Source of the DNA: Thermanaerothrix daxensis
GTDB taxonomy: Bacteria; Chloroflexota; Anaerolineae; Anaerolineales; Anaerolineaceae
Assembly: GCF_001306145.1 (NCBI RefSeq)
Contig: NZ_LGKO01000002.1
Location: 1,240,001-1,304,000 of the forward strand
Length of the DNA stretch: 64,000 nucleotides
Reading direction: 5' to 3'
The notes beneath the pieces are model-generated. The model saw only the letters and a list, made by a program, of their open reading frames with translations. It was not told the DNA's origin and did not search any database. Each line of letters opens with the position of its first letter. Positions within the stretch are counted from its first letter, which is position 1. The translations under genes were made by a program, and so were the position numbers. Positions 17,988 to 26,284 of the stretch are shown here, piece after piece.

Positions 17988-18281
17988 GCTTATGTCATGC
18001 GGGAGCAGGGTGCAACTATGATAATCAGAATCTAGACCAACAATCTCGTCCATCTCTGGTTTCTCGAAGACGTTACAAATATAGCCCTAACCCTACCTAC
18101 TGTCAAGAAGTAATTATCGAAACTTTCCCTCCAAGAAACCCACCCTAACTCATGGGGAAGATGATAGAAAAATCTAGAAATCTCTTAAACTATACCCAAA
18201 AAGAGAAGAAATGCGTATAATTGCCCACAATTTAAGAAGTCCCCAATTTAATTCCCTTATAAATTATCTAAAGGAGCGGCA
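17988..18281. other. Divergent intergenic region between ABC permease and lysC
   Basis: About 290 bases beyond the structured leader. On the plus strand TATAAT at 18216-18221 is a plausible -10 for lysC (weak -35), and AAGGAG at 18271-18276 is its ribosome-binding site. No lysine riboswitch or T-box core was recognised. The left part probably holds the promoter and any ligand-binding part of the permease leader. Confidence 0.5.
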
Positions 18282-19709
18282 ATGTCAGTGAGCCAGCATT
18301 CCCGCAATCTATTGGTAATGAAATTTGGGGGTACTTCCGTTGGCGATGTGTTAGCGGTACAGCAAGTGGTGGATATTGTTCGCGAAGCACGTTCATCCTG
18401 GTCGTCGGTTGTGGTGGTTGCTTCGGCACTTGCCGGAGTAACGGAGGCACTCCTCTCTCAGGCTTTTAAGGTGGCACAGGGTGACGAAAGCGAGATAGAG
18501 GCCAATATAAACAACCTGCGTGCGCGGCACCAGGCGTTATTGGAAGCCTTTGTTGCTGAGGAAGAAAGACGTCGAGAAGCCCTGCAATCTATTGAATATC
18601 TATTGCAACGTCTTGCTTCCTTATGGCAGGCTATTGCCGTTTTGGGTGAGGCTACCCCGAGAGCCTTGGATGCTGTGGCAGGTATGGGGGAACGGATGAG
18701 TGTGCGCGTTCTAGCGGCAATTCTCAACGCGGTAGAGATACCCGCCCAAGCTGTGGATGCCACGGAGCTAATTGTCACCGACGCGCAATTTCAATCGGCT
18801 CATCCGGACATGGAAGCAACCCGGGTGAAAGTTGAGACGTTTCTGCGCCCTTTACTAGCTCTGGGTATGGTCCCGGTGGTAACCGGTTTTATTGGGGCAA
18901 CACCCGAGGGTATTCCTACCACTCTGGGACGAGGTGGGAGTGATTACTCAGCGGCAATCCTGGCTGCCGCTTTGCATGCCAATGAAGTGTGGATTTGGAC
19001 GGATGTAGATGGAGTGATGACAGCGGATCCTCGCCTTATCCCAGAGGCGCAGACCGTCCCACGATTGACTTACCGGGAAGTTGCTGAGCTTGCCTACTTT
19101 GGAGCAAAGGTTTTGCACCCGAAGACAATTCGTCCTATCATTGAAGCCGGAATTCGCTTGCGGGTTCTTAACACCTTTAACCCTTCACATCCTGGAAGTG
19201 AGATTGTTGGTGATGCGCCAATGATTCTTGATGGGGTGATTAAAGCGGTAACGGCCGTGCGCAATCAACGCTTGATCACAGTGGAAGGACGAGGTATGTT
19301 AGGGGTCCCTGGTGTTGCGGCTCGCACCTTTACCGCCGTCGCGCGGACAGGTACCAGCGTTCCCCTGATTAGCCAGGCTTCTTCGGAGCAGTCCATTTGC
19401 TTTGCGGTTCCGGCGGAAACGGCATCTCGGATTGTGACTGCCTTGGAGGAAGAATTTGCCAACGAAATCAAGCGCCGGGATATTGATCGCATTTGGGCCT
19501 CCGAGGAGGTGGTTATTCTCACCGTAGTCGGGAGTGGTATGCAGCACACACCAGGTGTGGCAGGGCGTGTTTTTGGAGCGCTGGGTGCTCAAGGGGTCAA
19601 TGTGATTGCTATTGCCCAGGGCTCTTCCGAAGTATCTATCAGTCTGGTAGTGAAGGCTGAGGATCTACAGGCAGGCCTGCGGGCTTTGCACAATTTGATA
19701 AAGATCTAA
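18282..19709 (+). CDS. lysC: Aspartate kinase
   Basis: 475 residues. Catalyses the ATP-dependent phosphorylation of aspartate, first step of the lysine, threonine and methionine pathway. The N-terminal MKFGGTSV motif, the GFIGATPEGIPTTLGRGG block with GGSDYSA, and WTDVDGVMTADPR are diagnostic. Two ACT domains occupy about residues 310-475, so allosteric feedback is expected; the length fits the monofunctional ThrA/LysC-type enzyme with no homoserine dehydrogenase. AAGGAG precedes the ATG by five bases. asd follows after 16 bases, forming an operon for the first two steps. Confidence 0.95.
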   Translation: MSVSQHSRNLLVMKFGGTSVGDVLAVQQVVDIVREARSSWSSVVVVASALAGVTEALLSQAFKVAQGDESEIEANINNLRARHQALLEAFVAEEERRREALQSIEYLLQRLASLWQAIAVLGEATPRALDAVAGMGERMSVRVLAAILNAVEIPAQAVDATELIVTDAQFQSAHPDMEATRVKVETFLRPLLALGMVPVVTGFIGATPEGIPTTLGRGGSDYSAAILAAALHANEVWIWTDVDGVMTADPRLIPEAQTVPRLTYREVAELAYFGAKVLHPKTIRPIIEAGIRLRVLNTFNPSHPGSEIVGDAPMILDGVIKAVTAVRNQRLITVEGRGMLGVPGVAARTFTAVARTGTSVPLISQASSEQSICFAVPAETASRIVTALEEEFANEIKRRDIDRIWASEEVVILTVVGSGMQHTPGVAGRVFGALGAQGVNVIAIAQGSSEVSISLVVKAEDLQAGLRALHNLIKI

Positions 19710-19725
19710 TGGCGGCAGGTGAATT

Positions 19726-20778
19726 ATGGAACCCATCCCGGTTGCTATCTTAGGTGCCACAGGTGTCGTAGGGCAGCGGTTTGTCCAACTCCTGGATGGT
19801 CATCCCTGGTTTCGGGTAACCACGCTATGTGCTTCAGATCGTTCGGTGGGTAAGACTTACCGAGAGGGATGTCGCTGGCTGTTGGATACCCCCATGCCGG
19901 CTTGGGCATCTACGATGATTTTACAGCCAACAACGGCTGAGGCTGTGAATGAACCGATAGCCTTCTCGGCGTTGCCGGCCGAAGTTGCTCTAGAGGTGGA
20001 GCCCCAACTGGCGCAGAAGGGCTGTGTGGTGTGTTCCAACGCCTCTGCTCATCGTATGGAAGAAGATGTCCCTTTGCTTCTGCCAGAGGTCAATGCCGAG
20101 CACGTGGAATTAATACACTGGCAAAGGGGACGACGAGGCTGGCGGGGGGCCATTGTGACGAACCCGAATTGCACCAGCACGGGCATGACGGTTGTCCTGA
20201 AGGCACTGGATCGGGTATTTGGCGTAAAACGGGCAATTGCGGTTTCCATGCAAGCGCTTTCTGGGGCCGGGTATCCGGGGGTGGCTTCTCTTGAAATTGT
20301 AGATAATGTAATCCCCTTCATCCGTGGTGAAGAAGAGAAAGTGGCCTGGGAACCGCGTAAGATGTTGGGTACTTTACAAAATGGCCAGGTCGTTTTACAC
20401 CCAATAGTGATCTCGGCGCAAACCAATCGGGTGGCCGTGTTGGATGGGCACATGGTTTGCTTGACAGTTGAGTGTGAGTCGCGACCCACGTTGGAAGAAA
20501 CGATCCATGTTCTTGAAACATATACGGTTCCCGAGTTCATTGCCGATTTACCCTCCACTCCACGACCCCCCATTCTGGTGCGTCTTGAGGAAGATCGCCC
20601 TCAGCCACGTTTAGATCGAATGTCCGGAAGAGGGATGAGCACCGTAGTGGGGCGTATTCGTGCTGATGAAGTGCTGGACTTAAAAATGGTGATATTATCT
20701 CATAATACGATTCGGGGCGCAGCGGGGGCCTCGATATACAACGCAGAATTGATTGTGCGGGCTGGTTGGCTAGCCTGA
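19726..20778 (+). CDS. asd: Aspartate-semialdehyde dehydrogenase
   Basis: 350 residues. Reduces aspartyl phosphate to aspartate semialdehyde with NADPH. The Rossmann motif GATGVVGQRF opens the protein; the catalytic cysteine is in TNPNCTSTG, the form seen in the archaeal/fungal-type ASADH subfamily rather than the classical Gram-negative one. The distal DRMSGRGMSTVVGRIR region matches the same subgroup. AGGTGA precedes ATG 19726. Preceded by lysC and followed after 10 bases by the DUF4914-like gene. Confidence 0.95.
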   Translation: MEPIPVAILGATGVVGQRFVQLLDGHPWFRVTTLCASDRSVGKTYREGCRWLLDTPMPAWASTMILQPTTAEAVNEPIAFSALPAEVALEVEPQLAQKGCVVCSNASAHRMEEDVPLLLPEVNAEHVELIHWQRGRRGWRGAIVTNPNCTSTGMTVVLKALDRVFGVKRAIAVSMQALSGAGYPGVASLEIVDNVIPFIRGEEEKVAWEPRKMLGTLQNGQVVLHPIVISAQTNRVAVLDGHMVCLTVECESRPTLEETIHVLETYTVPEFIADLPSTPRPPILVRLEEDRPQPRLDRMSGRGMSTVVGRIRADEVLDLKMVILSHNTIRGAAGASIYNAELIVRAGWLA

Positions 20779-20788
20779 GGAGGAGACC

Positions 20789-22711
20789 ATGAGTGAGGCG
20801 TTGGTGCAAGGTAAGAAATCGGGTGAAGCAATGACCCAAGAAGCATGCTGGCAGGTTTTTAACCCACCGCCGGAAGTTGCTGAGCTATTATCTGCGGCTC
20901 CCAGGGTTATCGTCGGGTCTTCAATCGAAATGCTGATTGATTTGGCCTGCGGTGGCCCCGAAAGCAATTACTACGAAGTTGCATACGAGGTACCGGGTAA
21001 GGGACGTTATGTCGAAGCCACGGTGGCACGGGTCCGAAATGGAGTAGTGGTTAATTACACTGAACCCTACATGCGTCGCCGCGATCCTGACTCACTGGTG
21101 GTAGGCGATGATCGTCCTACAGATCAGCCGCGCTTTAAAGAACGCTTTGGGCGAGAATTCGGCCCCATTCGGCAGGAAGCCTTAGCGTGGTTAAGATCCC
21201 AGGAACTGGCAGTTTTCGGTTTTATTGCCGGGCGACCTGGGATGGGGCCAGATGCACTGGCCATAGTGCCGGCGAATGCGGGTTTCTTTGCGCTGGCATT
21301 GGCGATGCTTCAAGGTATCATTCCGCCGGATCAATTACCGGAAGGTTTTAGACCCCGGGTGGTTGTGTTTGGTGTACCAACTTTCCGCCACATTTACTTT
21401 GGTGGCAAGCAGGTCGTGGTACATCATCGCGGAGATAAGGTATATGAGATTTTCTCGTTCAACTTATATCCGGGCCCAAGTGCGAAGAAAGGGATTTACG
21501 GAGTGCTAATTGAAAGTGGGGAGCGTGAGGGATGGGTGGCACCCCATTGCTCAACCGTTCAGGTGATCACTCCATACGATAATGTGTTGACTATCATGCA
21601 CGAAGGAGCAAGCGGGGGCGGTAAGAGCGAGATGCTCGAACAGGTTCATCGTGAGCCGGATGGCCGTTTGCTTTTGGGTGAAAACCTGGTAACAGGTGAG
21701 CGGCGCTATTTGCAGATTCCTCGCACTTGCGAACTCAATCCGGTGTGTGATGACATGGCGCTATGCCATCCCTCGATCCAACAACCTAACGGTAAACTGC
21801 GCTTGATAGACGCTGAACGCGCCTGGTTTGTGCGAGTTAATCACATTGACCGCTATGGAGTGGATCCTTACCTGGAGCGGTTGACAGCCCAACCCAGCAA
21901 ACCGCTGCTCTTTTTAAACATAGACGCTGTGCCCGGTAGTCGAGCCTTGATATGGGAACATATCCTTGATGCACCGGGGAAGCCCTGCCCCAATCCACGT
22001 GTGGTCGTGCCGCGTGAGATCATCCCCAATGTGGTGAACGAGGTCGTGGCGGTAGATGTGCGCTCCTTTGGTGTTCGCACGCCCCCTTGTACACGCGAGC
22101 GTCCTACTTATGGCATTATTGGCCTGTTTCATCTTCTCCCCCCCGCCCTGGCCTGGCTGTGGCGGCTGGTGGCGCCACGTGGGCACGATAATCCCAGTAT
22201 TGTAGATACTGAAGGGATGAGCAGTGAGGGTGTTGGTTCCTACTGGCCGTTTGCACCGGGGCGAAAAGTTGCTCAGGCCAACTTGCTTTTGGAACAAATT
22301 CTCAAGTACCCCCGTACACGACACGTATTAATCCCCAATCAGCACATTGGTGCCTGGCGGGTGGGATTTATGCCTCAATGGATTGCTCGTGAGTATCTGG
22401 CTCGGCGAGGGAGTGCACGCTTCCGTGGCGACCAAATCCGCCCAGCACGATGTGCCCTTTTAGGGTATGCTATGCATACCCTTCACGTGGAAGGCCAGCA
22501 AATTCCGCGCTGGTTCCTGCAGGTAGATACGCAACCGGAAGTAGGTGCTGAGGGATATGATCAAGGGGCAAAAATTCTTGAAGATTTCTTCCGCCGCTGC
22601 CTGCAAGATTTTCTTAAGCCCGACCTGGACCCGCTGGGTCGTCAGATTATTCAATGTTGCCTGGATGGTGGGGCGCTGGAAGATTATTTGCTATTGACCC
22701 CTATGGAATGA
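20789..22711 (+). CDS. DUF4914-like protein with HprK/PEPCK-style P-loop
   Basis: 640 residues, the usual length of the uncharacterised DUF4914 family, to which I assign it from memory of the family. The clear feature is a P-loop at residues 273-280 (GASGGGKS followed by E), closely resembling the GxSGxGKSE loop of HPr kinase and the related PEP-carboxykinase fold. Other conserved-looking blocks are HPSIQQPNGKLRLIDAERA, NIDAVPGSRALIWEHI and the C-terminal GFMPQWIAREYL. A nucleotide-dependent kinase or carboxykinase-like role is inferred, not shown. GAGGAGGAG gives an excellent start. It sits 10 bases after asd, an unexplained partner for aspartate metabolism. Confidence 0.72.
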   Translation: MSEALVQGKKSGEAMTQEACWQVFNPPPEVAELLSAAPRVIVGSSIEMLIDLACGGPESNYYEVAYEVPGKGRYVEATVARVRNGVVVNYTEPYMRRRDPDSLVVGDDRPTDQPRFKERFGREFGPIRQEALAWLRSQELAVFGFIAGRPGMGPDALAIVPANAGFFALALAMLQGIIPPDQLPEGFRPRVVVFGVPTFRHIYFGGKQVVVHHRGDKVYEIFSFNLYPGPSAKKGIYGVLIESGEREGWVAPHCSTVQVITPYDNVLTIMHEGASGGGKSEMLEQVHREPDGRLLLGENLVTGERRYLQIPRTCELNPVCDDMALCHPSIQQPNGKLRLIDAERAWFVRVNHIDRYGVDPYLERLTAQPSKPLLFLNIDAVPGSRALIWEHILDAPGKPCPNPRVVVPREIIPNVVNEVVAVDVRSFGVRTPPCTRERPTYGIIGLFHLLPPALAWLWRLVAPRGHDNPSIVDTEGMSSEGVGSYWPFAPGRKVAQANLLLEQILKYPRTRHVLIPNQHIGAWRVGFMPQWIAREYLARRGSARFRGDQIRPARCALLGYAMHTLHVEGQQIPRWFLQVDTQPEVGAEGYDQGAKILEDFFRRCLQDFLKPDLDPLGRQIIQCCLDGGALEDYLLLTPME

Positions 22712-22741
22712 AGCAGTGAGGTCAGGGGCCTAACAAAAGCG

Positions 22742-22777
22742 AACCTCCGGAATCTGCGCAAGTGGATTTCGGAGGTT
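22742..22777 (+). terminator. Hairpin after the DUF4914-like gene
   Basis: AACCTCCGGAATC and GATTTCGGAGGTT form a 13-bp stem with one G-U pair, 30 bases past the stop. The downstream T tract is short (TTTC), so it may be a weak intrinsic terminator. Confidence 0.6.
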
Positions 22778-22798
22778 TCATGTCAAGTGTCATGGGAA

Positions 22799-22812
22799 AG
22801 TTATTAACAACT
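22799..22812. promoter_or_regulatory. Near-palindrome upstream of phnD
   Basis: AGTTATTAACAACT is a 14-base near-palindrome in which only one symmetric pair of positions fails to match. It could be an operator for the phn operon; no match to a known Pho box was recognised. Confidence 0.25.
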
Positions 22813-22869
22813 TCATAAGATGGATTTTACATTCCTTATTCCAGGATAGTGGTAAACTCAATATAGATT

Positions 22870-22953
22870 GGGCAGTTCTTGGATCAGGATGGTTTGTTTG
22901 AGAGAGAAAACCTAAAAGTCCACTAACGTGAAGAGCTGCCCGTTTTCTTTCTA
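22870..22953 (+). promoter_or_regulatory. Structured leader with terminator-like stem before phnD
   Basis: GGGCAGTTCTT (22870-22880) pairs with AAGAGCTGCCC (22931-22941) over 11 bp with one wobble, enclosing 50 bases that hold two further nested pairings (GGAT/GTCC and GGTTT/AAACC). The outer stem is followed directly by GTTTTCTTTCT, as in an intrinsic terminator, and then by the phnD ribosome-binding site. It is either an attenuator with an embedded sensing element or the end of an upstream transcript. No known riboswitch core was recognised. Confidence 0.5.
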
Positions 22954-22983
22954 ATCCCCACAACTTTCTCATAAGGAGGTCTT

Positions 22984-24027
22984 ATGAAGGGAACGCGCTT
23001 TCTCCAATTTGTCCTAGGGGTTCTGGTTGTCCTGGCGATGGCTCTGACGGCTTGCCAGCCAGCGGCTACGCCAACCCCAGAACCTACACAGCCTCCCACT
23101 CAGGTGGAGATACCCACGACCCCGCCTCAGCCGACAGCAACTCCGGAGCCCACAGCAGTGCCGCTGGGCAGTCCTGAAAACCCGATTATTATGGCACTAG
23201 CACCTTCTGCCACGGCTCAGGAGTTGATCGCTAGCGGCGAAGCCATCGCGAAACAACTTTCTGATCTAACGGGTTACACCATCAAAACAACTGTCCCGAA
23301 CTCTTACGGGGCATTGGTGGAAGCCATGGGAGCGGGTAATGCCCATATTGGGTGGTTGCCACCATTTGCCTATGTAGTGGCCCATCAAAAAGGCTATGCC
23401 GATGTGGGGTTAATTACATTGCGCTTTGGTGCAGATCATTATGGGGCACAGTTCATTGCCCATGTGGATAGCGGCTTCACCCCGTACTTTGACCCCCAGA
23501 CCAACCAGAATACTGCCGATGCGGCGACCGCTCTGGCCCAATTTGAGGGTAAGAAGCCGTGCTGGACGGATCCTCTCTCATCTTCAGGGTATGTCATTCC
23601 AGTGGGCTTTTTAAACAAATATGGGATCAAGACCCAGGCAGCTGCGTTTGTCCAGGGACATCCCACAGTGGTACGGGCGCTCTATGCGAAGGGCATCTGC
23701 GATTTTGGAGCTACCTTCATTGATGCTCGCACATCATCAGCCCTGCAGAAGGATTTGCCGGACGTAATGGATAAAATCGTGGTGATTTGGCGCACAGATC
23801 CGGTTATCCCGAATGATAATGTTTCCTACGCCCCCACAGTACCCGAGGACATGCGGGCTAAACTCAATGAGGCCTTTTTGAAGATCGCAGAAACCGAAGA
23901 GGGCAAGGCAGCCCTGAAGGCGGTTTACCAGATCGAAGGGCTTAAGGTTGTGGATGATACATTCTACGATGAATTCCGGGTTTACCTTGAGGCTTCGGGG
24001 GTTGATGTTACCTCATTGGTGAAATAG
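22984..24027 (+). CDS. phnD: PhnD-type substrate-binding lipoprotein (phosphonate/phosphite/phosphate)
   Basis: 347 residues. Signal peptide with lipobox LTAC (cysteine at residue 24), then a Pro/Thr-rich linker of about 40 residues (PTPEPTQPPT...) that would hold the domain off the membrane. The binding domain starts at NPIIMALAPSATAQEL and matches PhnD: TDLTGYTIKTTVPNSYGALVEAMGAG-like region and IGWLPPFAYVVAHQKG. It captures the substrate for the PhnC/PhnE transporter that follows. AAGGAGG precedes ATG. The exact ligand (phosphonate, phosphite or phosphate) cannot be told. An intercistronic hairpin behind it probably lets it be made in excess over the other subunits. Confidence 0.92.
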   Translation: MKGTRFLQFVLGVLVVLAMALTACQPAATPTPEPTQPPTQVEIPTTPPQPTATPEPTAVPLGSPENPIIMALAPSATAQELIASGEAIAKQLSDLTGYTIKTTVPNSYGALVEAMGAGNAHIGWLPPFAYVVAHQKGYADVGLITLRFGADHYGAQFIAHVDSGFTPYFDPQTNQNTADAATALAQFEGKKPCWTDPLSSSGYVIPVGFLNKYGIKTQAAAFVQGHPTVVRALYAKGICDFGATFIDARTSSALQKDLPDVMDKIVVIWRTDPVIPNDNVSYAPTVPEDMRAKLNEAFLKIAETEEGKAALKAVYQIEGLKVVDDTFYDEFRVYLEASGVDVTSLVK

Positions 24028-24044
24028 GTGTGAAGAAAAGCTGG

Positions 24045-24079
24045 TAGGGGGTGGGAGAAATGAGTTCTCCTGCCCCCTA
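24045..24079 (+). terminator. Intercistronic hairpin between phnD and phnC
   Basis: TAGGGGGTGGGAGAA and TTCTCCTGCCCCCTA form a 15-bp stem (two wobble pairs) with a 5-base loop, without a T tract. Such elements commonly protect the mRNA end of, or attenuate beyond, the binding-protein gene. Confidence 0.6.
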
Positions 24080-24117
24080 ATTGTCGCCGTGGTCATTAAC
24101 CGAGCAGAGGAGTGCCT

Positions 24118-24879
24118 GTGTTGCGCGTTGAACACCTTACTAAGATTTATCCCAACGGAACCGTGGCGTTACGTGATGTGAGTTTTGAAGTGCCAGATGG
24201 GGAATTTTTGGTAGTTATCGGTCTCTCGGGATCAGGAAAATCCACGCTTCTTCGTTGTATAAATCGCCTGATCGAACCTACCTCTGGCAAAATTTATTGG
24301 AACGACATTGACATCACCAGTGCCTCACCGAGTGAAATCCGTCGAATCCGACGGCAAATCGGGATGATCTTTCAACAATTCAATTTGGTTAAGCGCTCCA
24401 GTGTGCTTACAAATGTTCTGAGCGGGCGCTTGGGATATGCGAATCCATGGTTATCGTTGCTAGGCGTGTGGCCGGTGGAAGACCGACAGAAAGCACTACG
24501 AGCCCTGGAACGCGTGGGTATTGCGGATAAGGCTTATCAGCGTGCAGATACTCTTTCGGGTGGCCAGCAACAACGGGTTGGGATTGCTCGTGCCCTGATG
24601 CAGGACCCACGCTTGTTACTGGCGGATGAGCCAGTAGCCAGTCTGGATCCTGTTCTCGCACATAGCATCTTACAATACCTTGAACAATTGAATAAGGAGG
24701 GGGTGACGGTCATTTGCAGTCTTCATTTTTTGGACCTTGTGCATCGTTACGCAACGCGGGTGATTGGACTAAAAGATGGGGTTAAGGTGTTTGAAGGATT
24801 GCCCGATGAGATTGATCGTACCCGTTTCAAGGAAATTTATGGGGAAGAGGCCCAGGAAGTCCGGGCTGCGAGTTTGTAA
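24118..24879 (+). CDS. phnC: PhnC-type ABC transporter ATPase
   Basis: About 253 residues. Walker A GLSGSGKST, Q-loop FQQFNLVKRSSVLTNVLSGRLG (typical of PhnC), signature LSGGQQQR, Walker B LLLADEPVASLD and the CSLHFLDL switch region mark this as the phosphonate-type import ATPase. GTG 24118 is preferred over GTG 24112 because AGAGGAG is five bases before it. The two phnE genes follow at once. Powers import together with the two PhnE permeases and PhnD. Confidence 0.93.
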   Translation: MLRVEHLTKIYPNGTVALRDVSFEVPDGEFLVVIGLSGSGKSTLLRCINRLIEPTSGKIYWNDIDITSASPSEIRRIRRQIGMIFQQFNLVKRSSVLTNVLSGRLGYANPWLSLLGVWPVEDRQKALRALERVGIADKAYQRADTLSGGQQQRVGIARALMQDPRLLLADEPVASLDPVLAHSILQYLEQLNKEGVTVICSLHFLDLVHRYATRVIGLKDGVKVFEGLPDEIDRTRFKEIYGEEAQEVRAASL

Positions 24880-24900
24880 TTTTTGCCTGTAAAGGAATTT

Positions 24901-26283
24901 ATGAACAAAGCCGAACGACAGCCTGCAAAGATTTTTGCTTTGCTCTCATTGATATTGCCGGGGCTTGGGCAAGCCCTGCAAAGAGATTGGAAGCGCGGTT
25001 TTAGCATTTTCCTGGCGATCGCTACGGCGATGGCCACCGTGGTATGGTATGGGAAGAGCGGTTGGTACATTGCGATTATCCTCCTGTGGTTGTGGAATGT
25101 TTGGGATGCTCTAAACATGCCTCGGGGTGCGCCGGTGGCTATTGCGGTTTTGCTGTGGCTAGGAATGGCTTACGGGATTGGCTGGCAGGTAACTCAAGTT
25201 AATCCGATGGCGTTATTTACGAATACTGAACGAGCACAATCTATTCTTCGTCCTATGCTGCAGCCGGATTTTTTTACCGCGCGCAAGGAGAAACATGAGG
25301 GCTGGGTAGAGATACAGGTCCCATGTTCTGCAACACCGCCCAAGGCCGAGAAAACCGTGGGGGATATTCATATTCGGGTGCAGCCGGACTGTGGAAACCT
25401 GAATGAAACCCTGATTGTAACTGCTGATGGATTGTGGCCAAACGAACCAACAGAGATTACTTGGATGACCCCAATTGGAGATGTGAAACTTTTGGGGCCA
25501 GGAAATAATCAGATGTTGGTGGTAGAAACTGATGATGAGGGGCATCTGAGCGCTGTGATTCAAGTGCCCGGGAGTGCCCTGGCAGCGGCGCCTGATCCTA
25601 CTCTGCCCTTGCCCCATCGCGTTTACCTTACCCAAACCCGTCCAATCGGAGGCATGACTCTCTCTACCAATGGGCAGTATGTGGTCAGGGGGATTTATGA
25701 GACCCTGGCGCTGGCACTCCTTTCTACCTTACTAGGGGCTATTCTGGCTATCCCCTTGGGATTCCTGGCAGCGCGAAACTTGATGAGCGGTCATCCAATT
25801 CTGATGGGGATATATGTGATCGTCCGCACAATATTGAATATTGTGCGCTCTATAGAATCCCTCATTTTAGCCATCATATTTGTGATCATTGTGGGGTTGG
25901 GCCCCTTCCCGGGGATGCTGGCGCTAGCCATTCATACGACAGCGGCCTTGGGCAAGCTCTATTCCGAGGTCATTGAGGCTATTGACCCCGGGCCGATAGA
26001 GGCCATCCGGGCCACTGGTGCTAATAATCTACAAGTCATTCGATACGCTGTTATTCCTCAGATTATTCCCCCGTTTACTGCGCTGACCATTTATCGCTGG
26101 GATATTAACGTGCGATCCTCCACGATCATTGGGTTTGTTGGCGGTGGTGGGATTGGCTTTTTCCTCTATCAGTGGATTCTGATTGGAGATTTCAGGGCTG
26201 TAAGTGCTTCGTTTATCGCAATTGCAGCCGTGGTGATGATTTTGGATTTCTTCAGCGCCAAACTACGCGAGCGATTAGTGTGA
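24901..26283 (+). CDS. phnE: PhnE-type permease 1 with N-terminal membrane domain and extracytoplasmic insert
   Basis: About 460 residues, against about 270 for ordinary PhnE. ATG 24901 is preferred (AAAGGA five bases upstream) over TTG 24883. Residues 1-100 form an extra module of about four membrane segments with the PGLGQ motif seen in TM2-like domains. Residues about 115-245 form a beta-rich extracytoplasmic domain with two cysteines (VPCS and PDCGN). The PhnE permease domain fills about 250-460, with the ATPase-contact loop near EVIEAIDPGPIEAIRATGA. The same two-cysteine domain recurs in the next gene. One base separates it from phnE2. Confidence 0.9.
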   Translation: MNKAERQPAKIFALLSLILPGLGQALQRDWKRGFSIFLAIATAMATVVWYGKSGWYIAIILLWLWNVWDALNMPRGAPVAIAVLLWLGMAYGIGWQVTQVNPMALFTNTERAQSILRPMLQPDFFTARKEKHEGWVEIQVPCSATPPKAEKTVGDIHIRVQPDCGNLNETLIVTADGLWPNEPTEITWMTPIGDVKLLGPGNNQMLVVETDDEGHLSAVIQVPGSALAAAPDPTLPLPHRVYLTQTRPIGGMTLSTNGQYVVRGIYETLALALLSTLLGAILAIPLGFLAARNLMSGHPILMGIYVIVRTILNIVRSIESLILAIIFVIIVGLGPFPGMLALAIHTTAALGKLYSEVIEAIDPGPIEAIRATGANNLQVIRYAVIPQIIPPFTALTIYRWDINVRSSTIIGFVGGGGIGFFLYQWILIGDFRAVSASFIAIAAVVMILDFFSAKLRERLV

Positions 26284-26284
26284 G

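Noticed and set aside
17988-18281. Possible lysine riboswitch or T-box before lysC
   Set aside because: None of the conserved core motifs of either class was found in this gap.
22799-22869. Pho box upstream of phnD
   Set aside because: No direct-repeat pattern matching a known PhoB/PhoP box was seen; only an unassigned near-palindrome is present.
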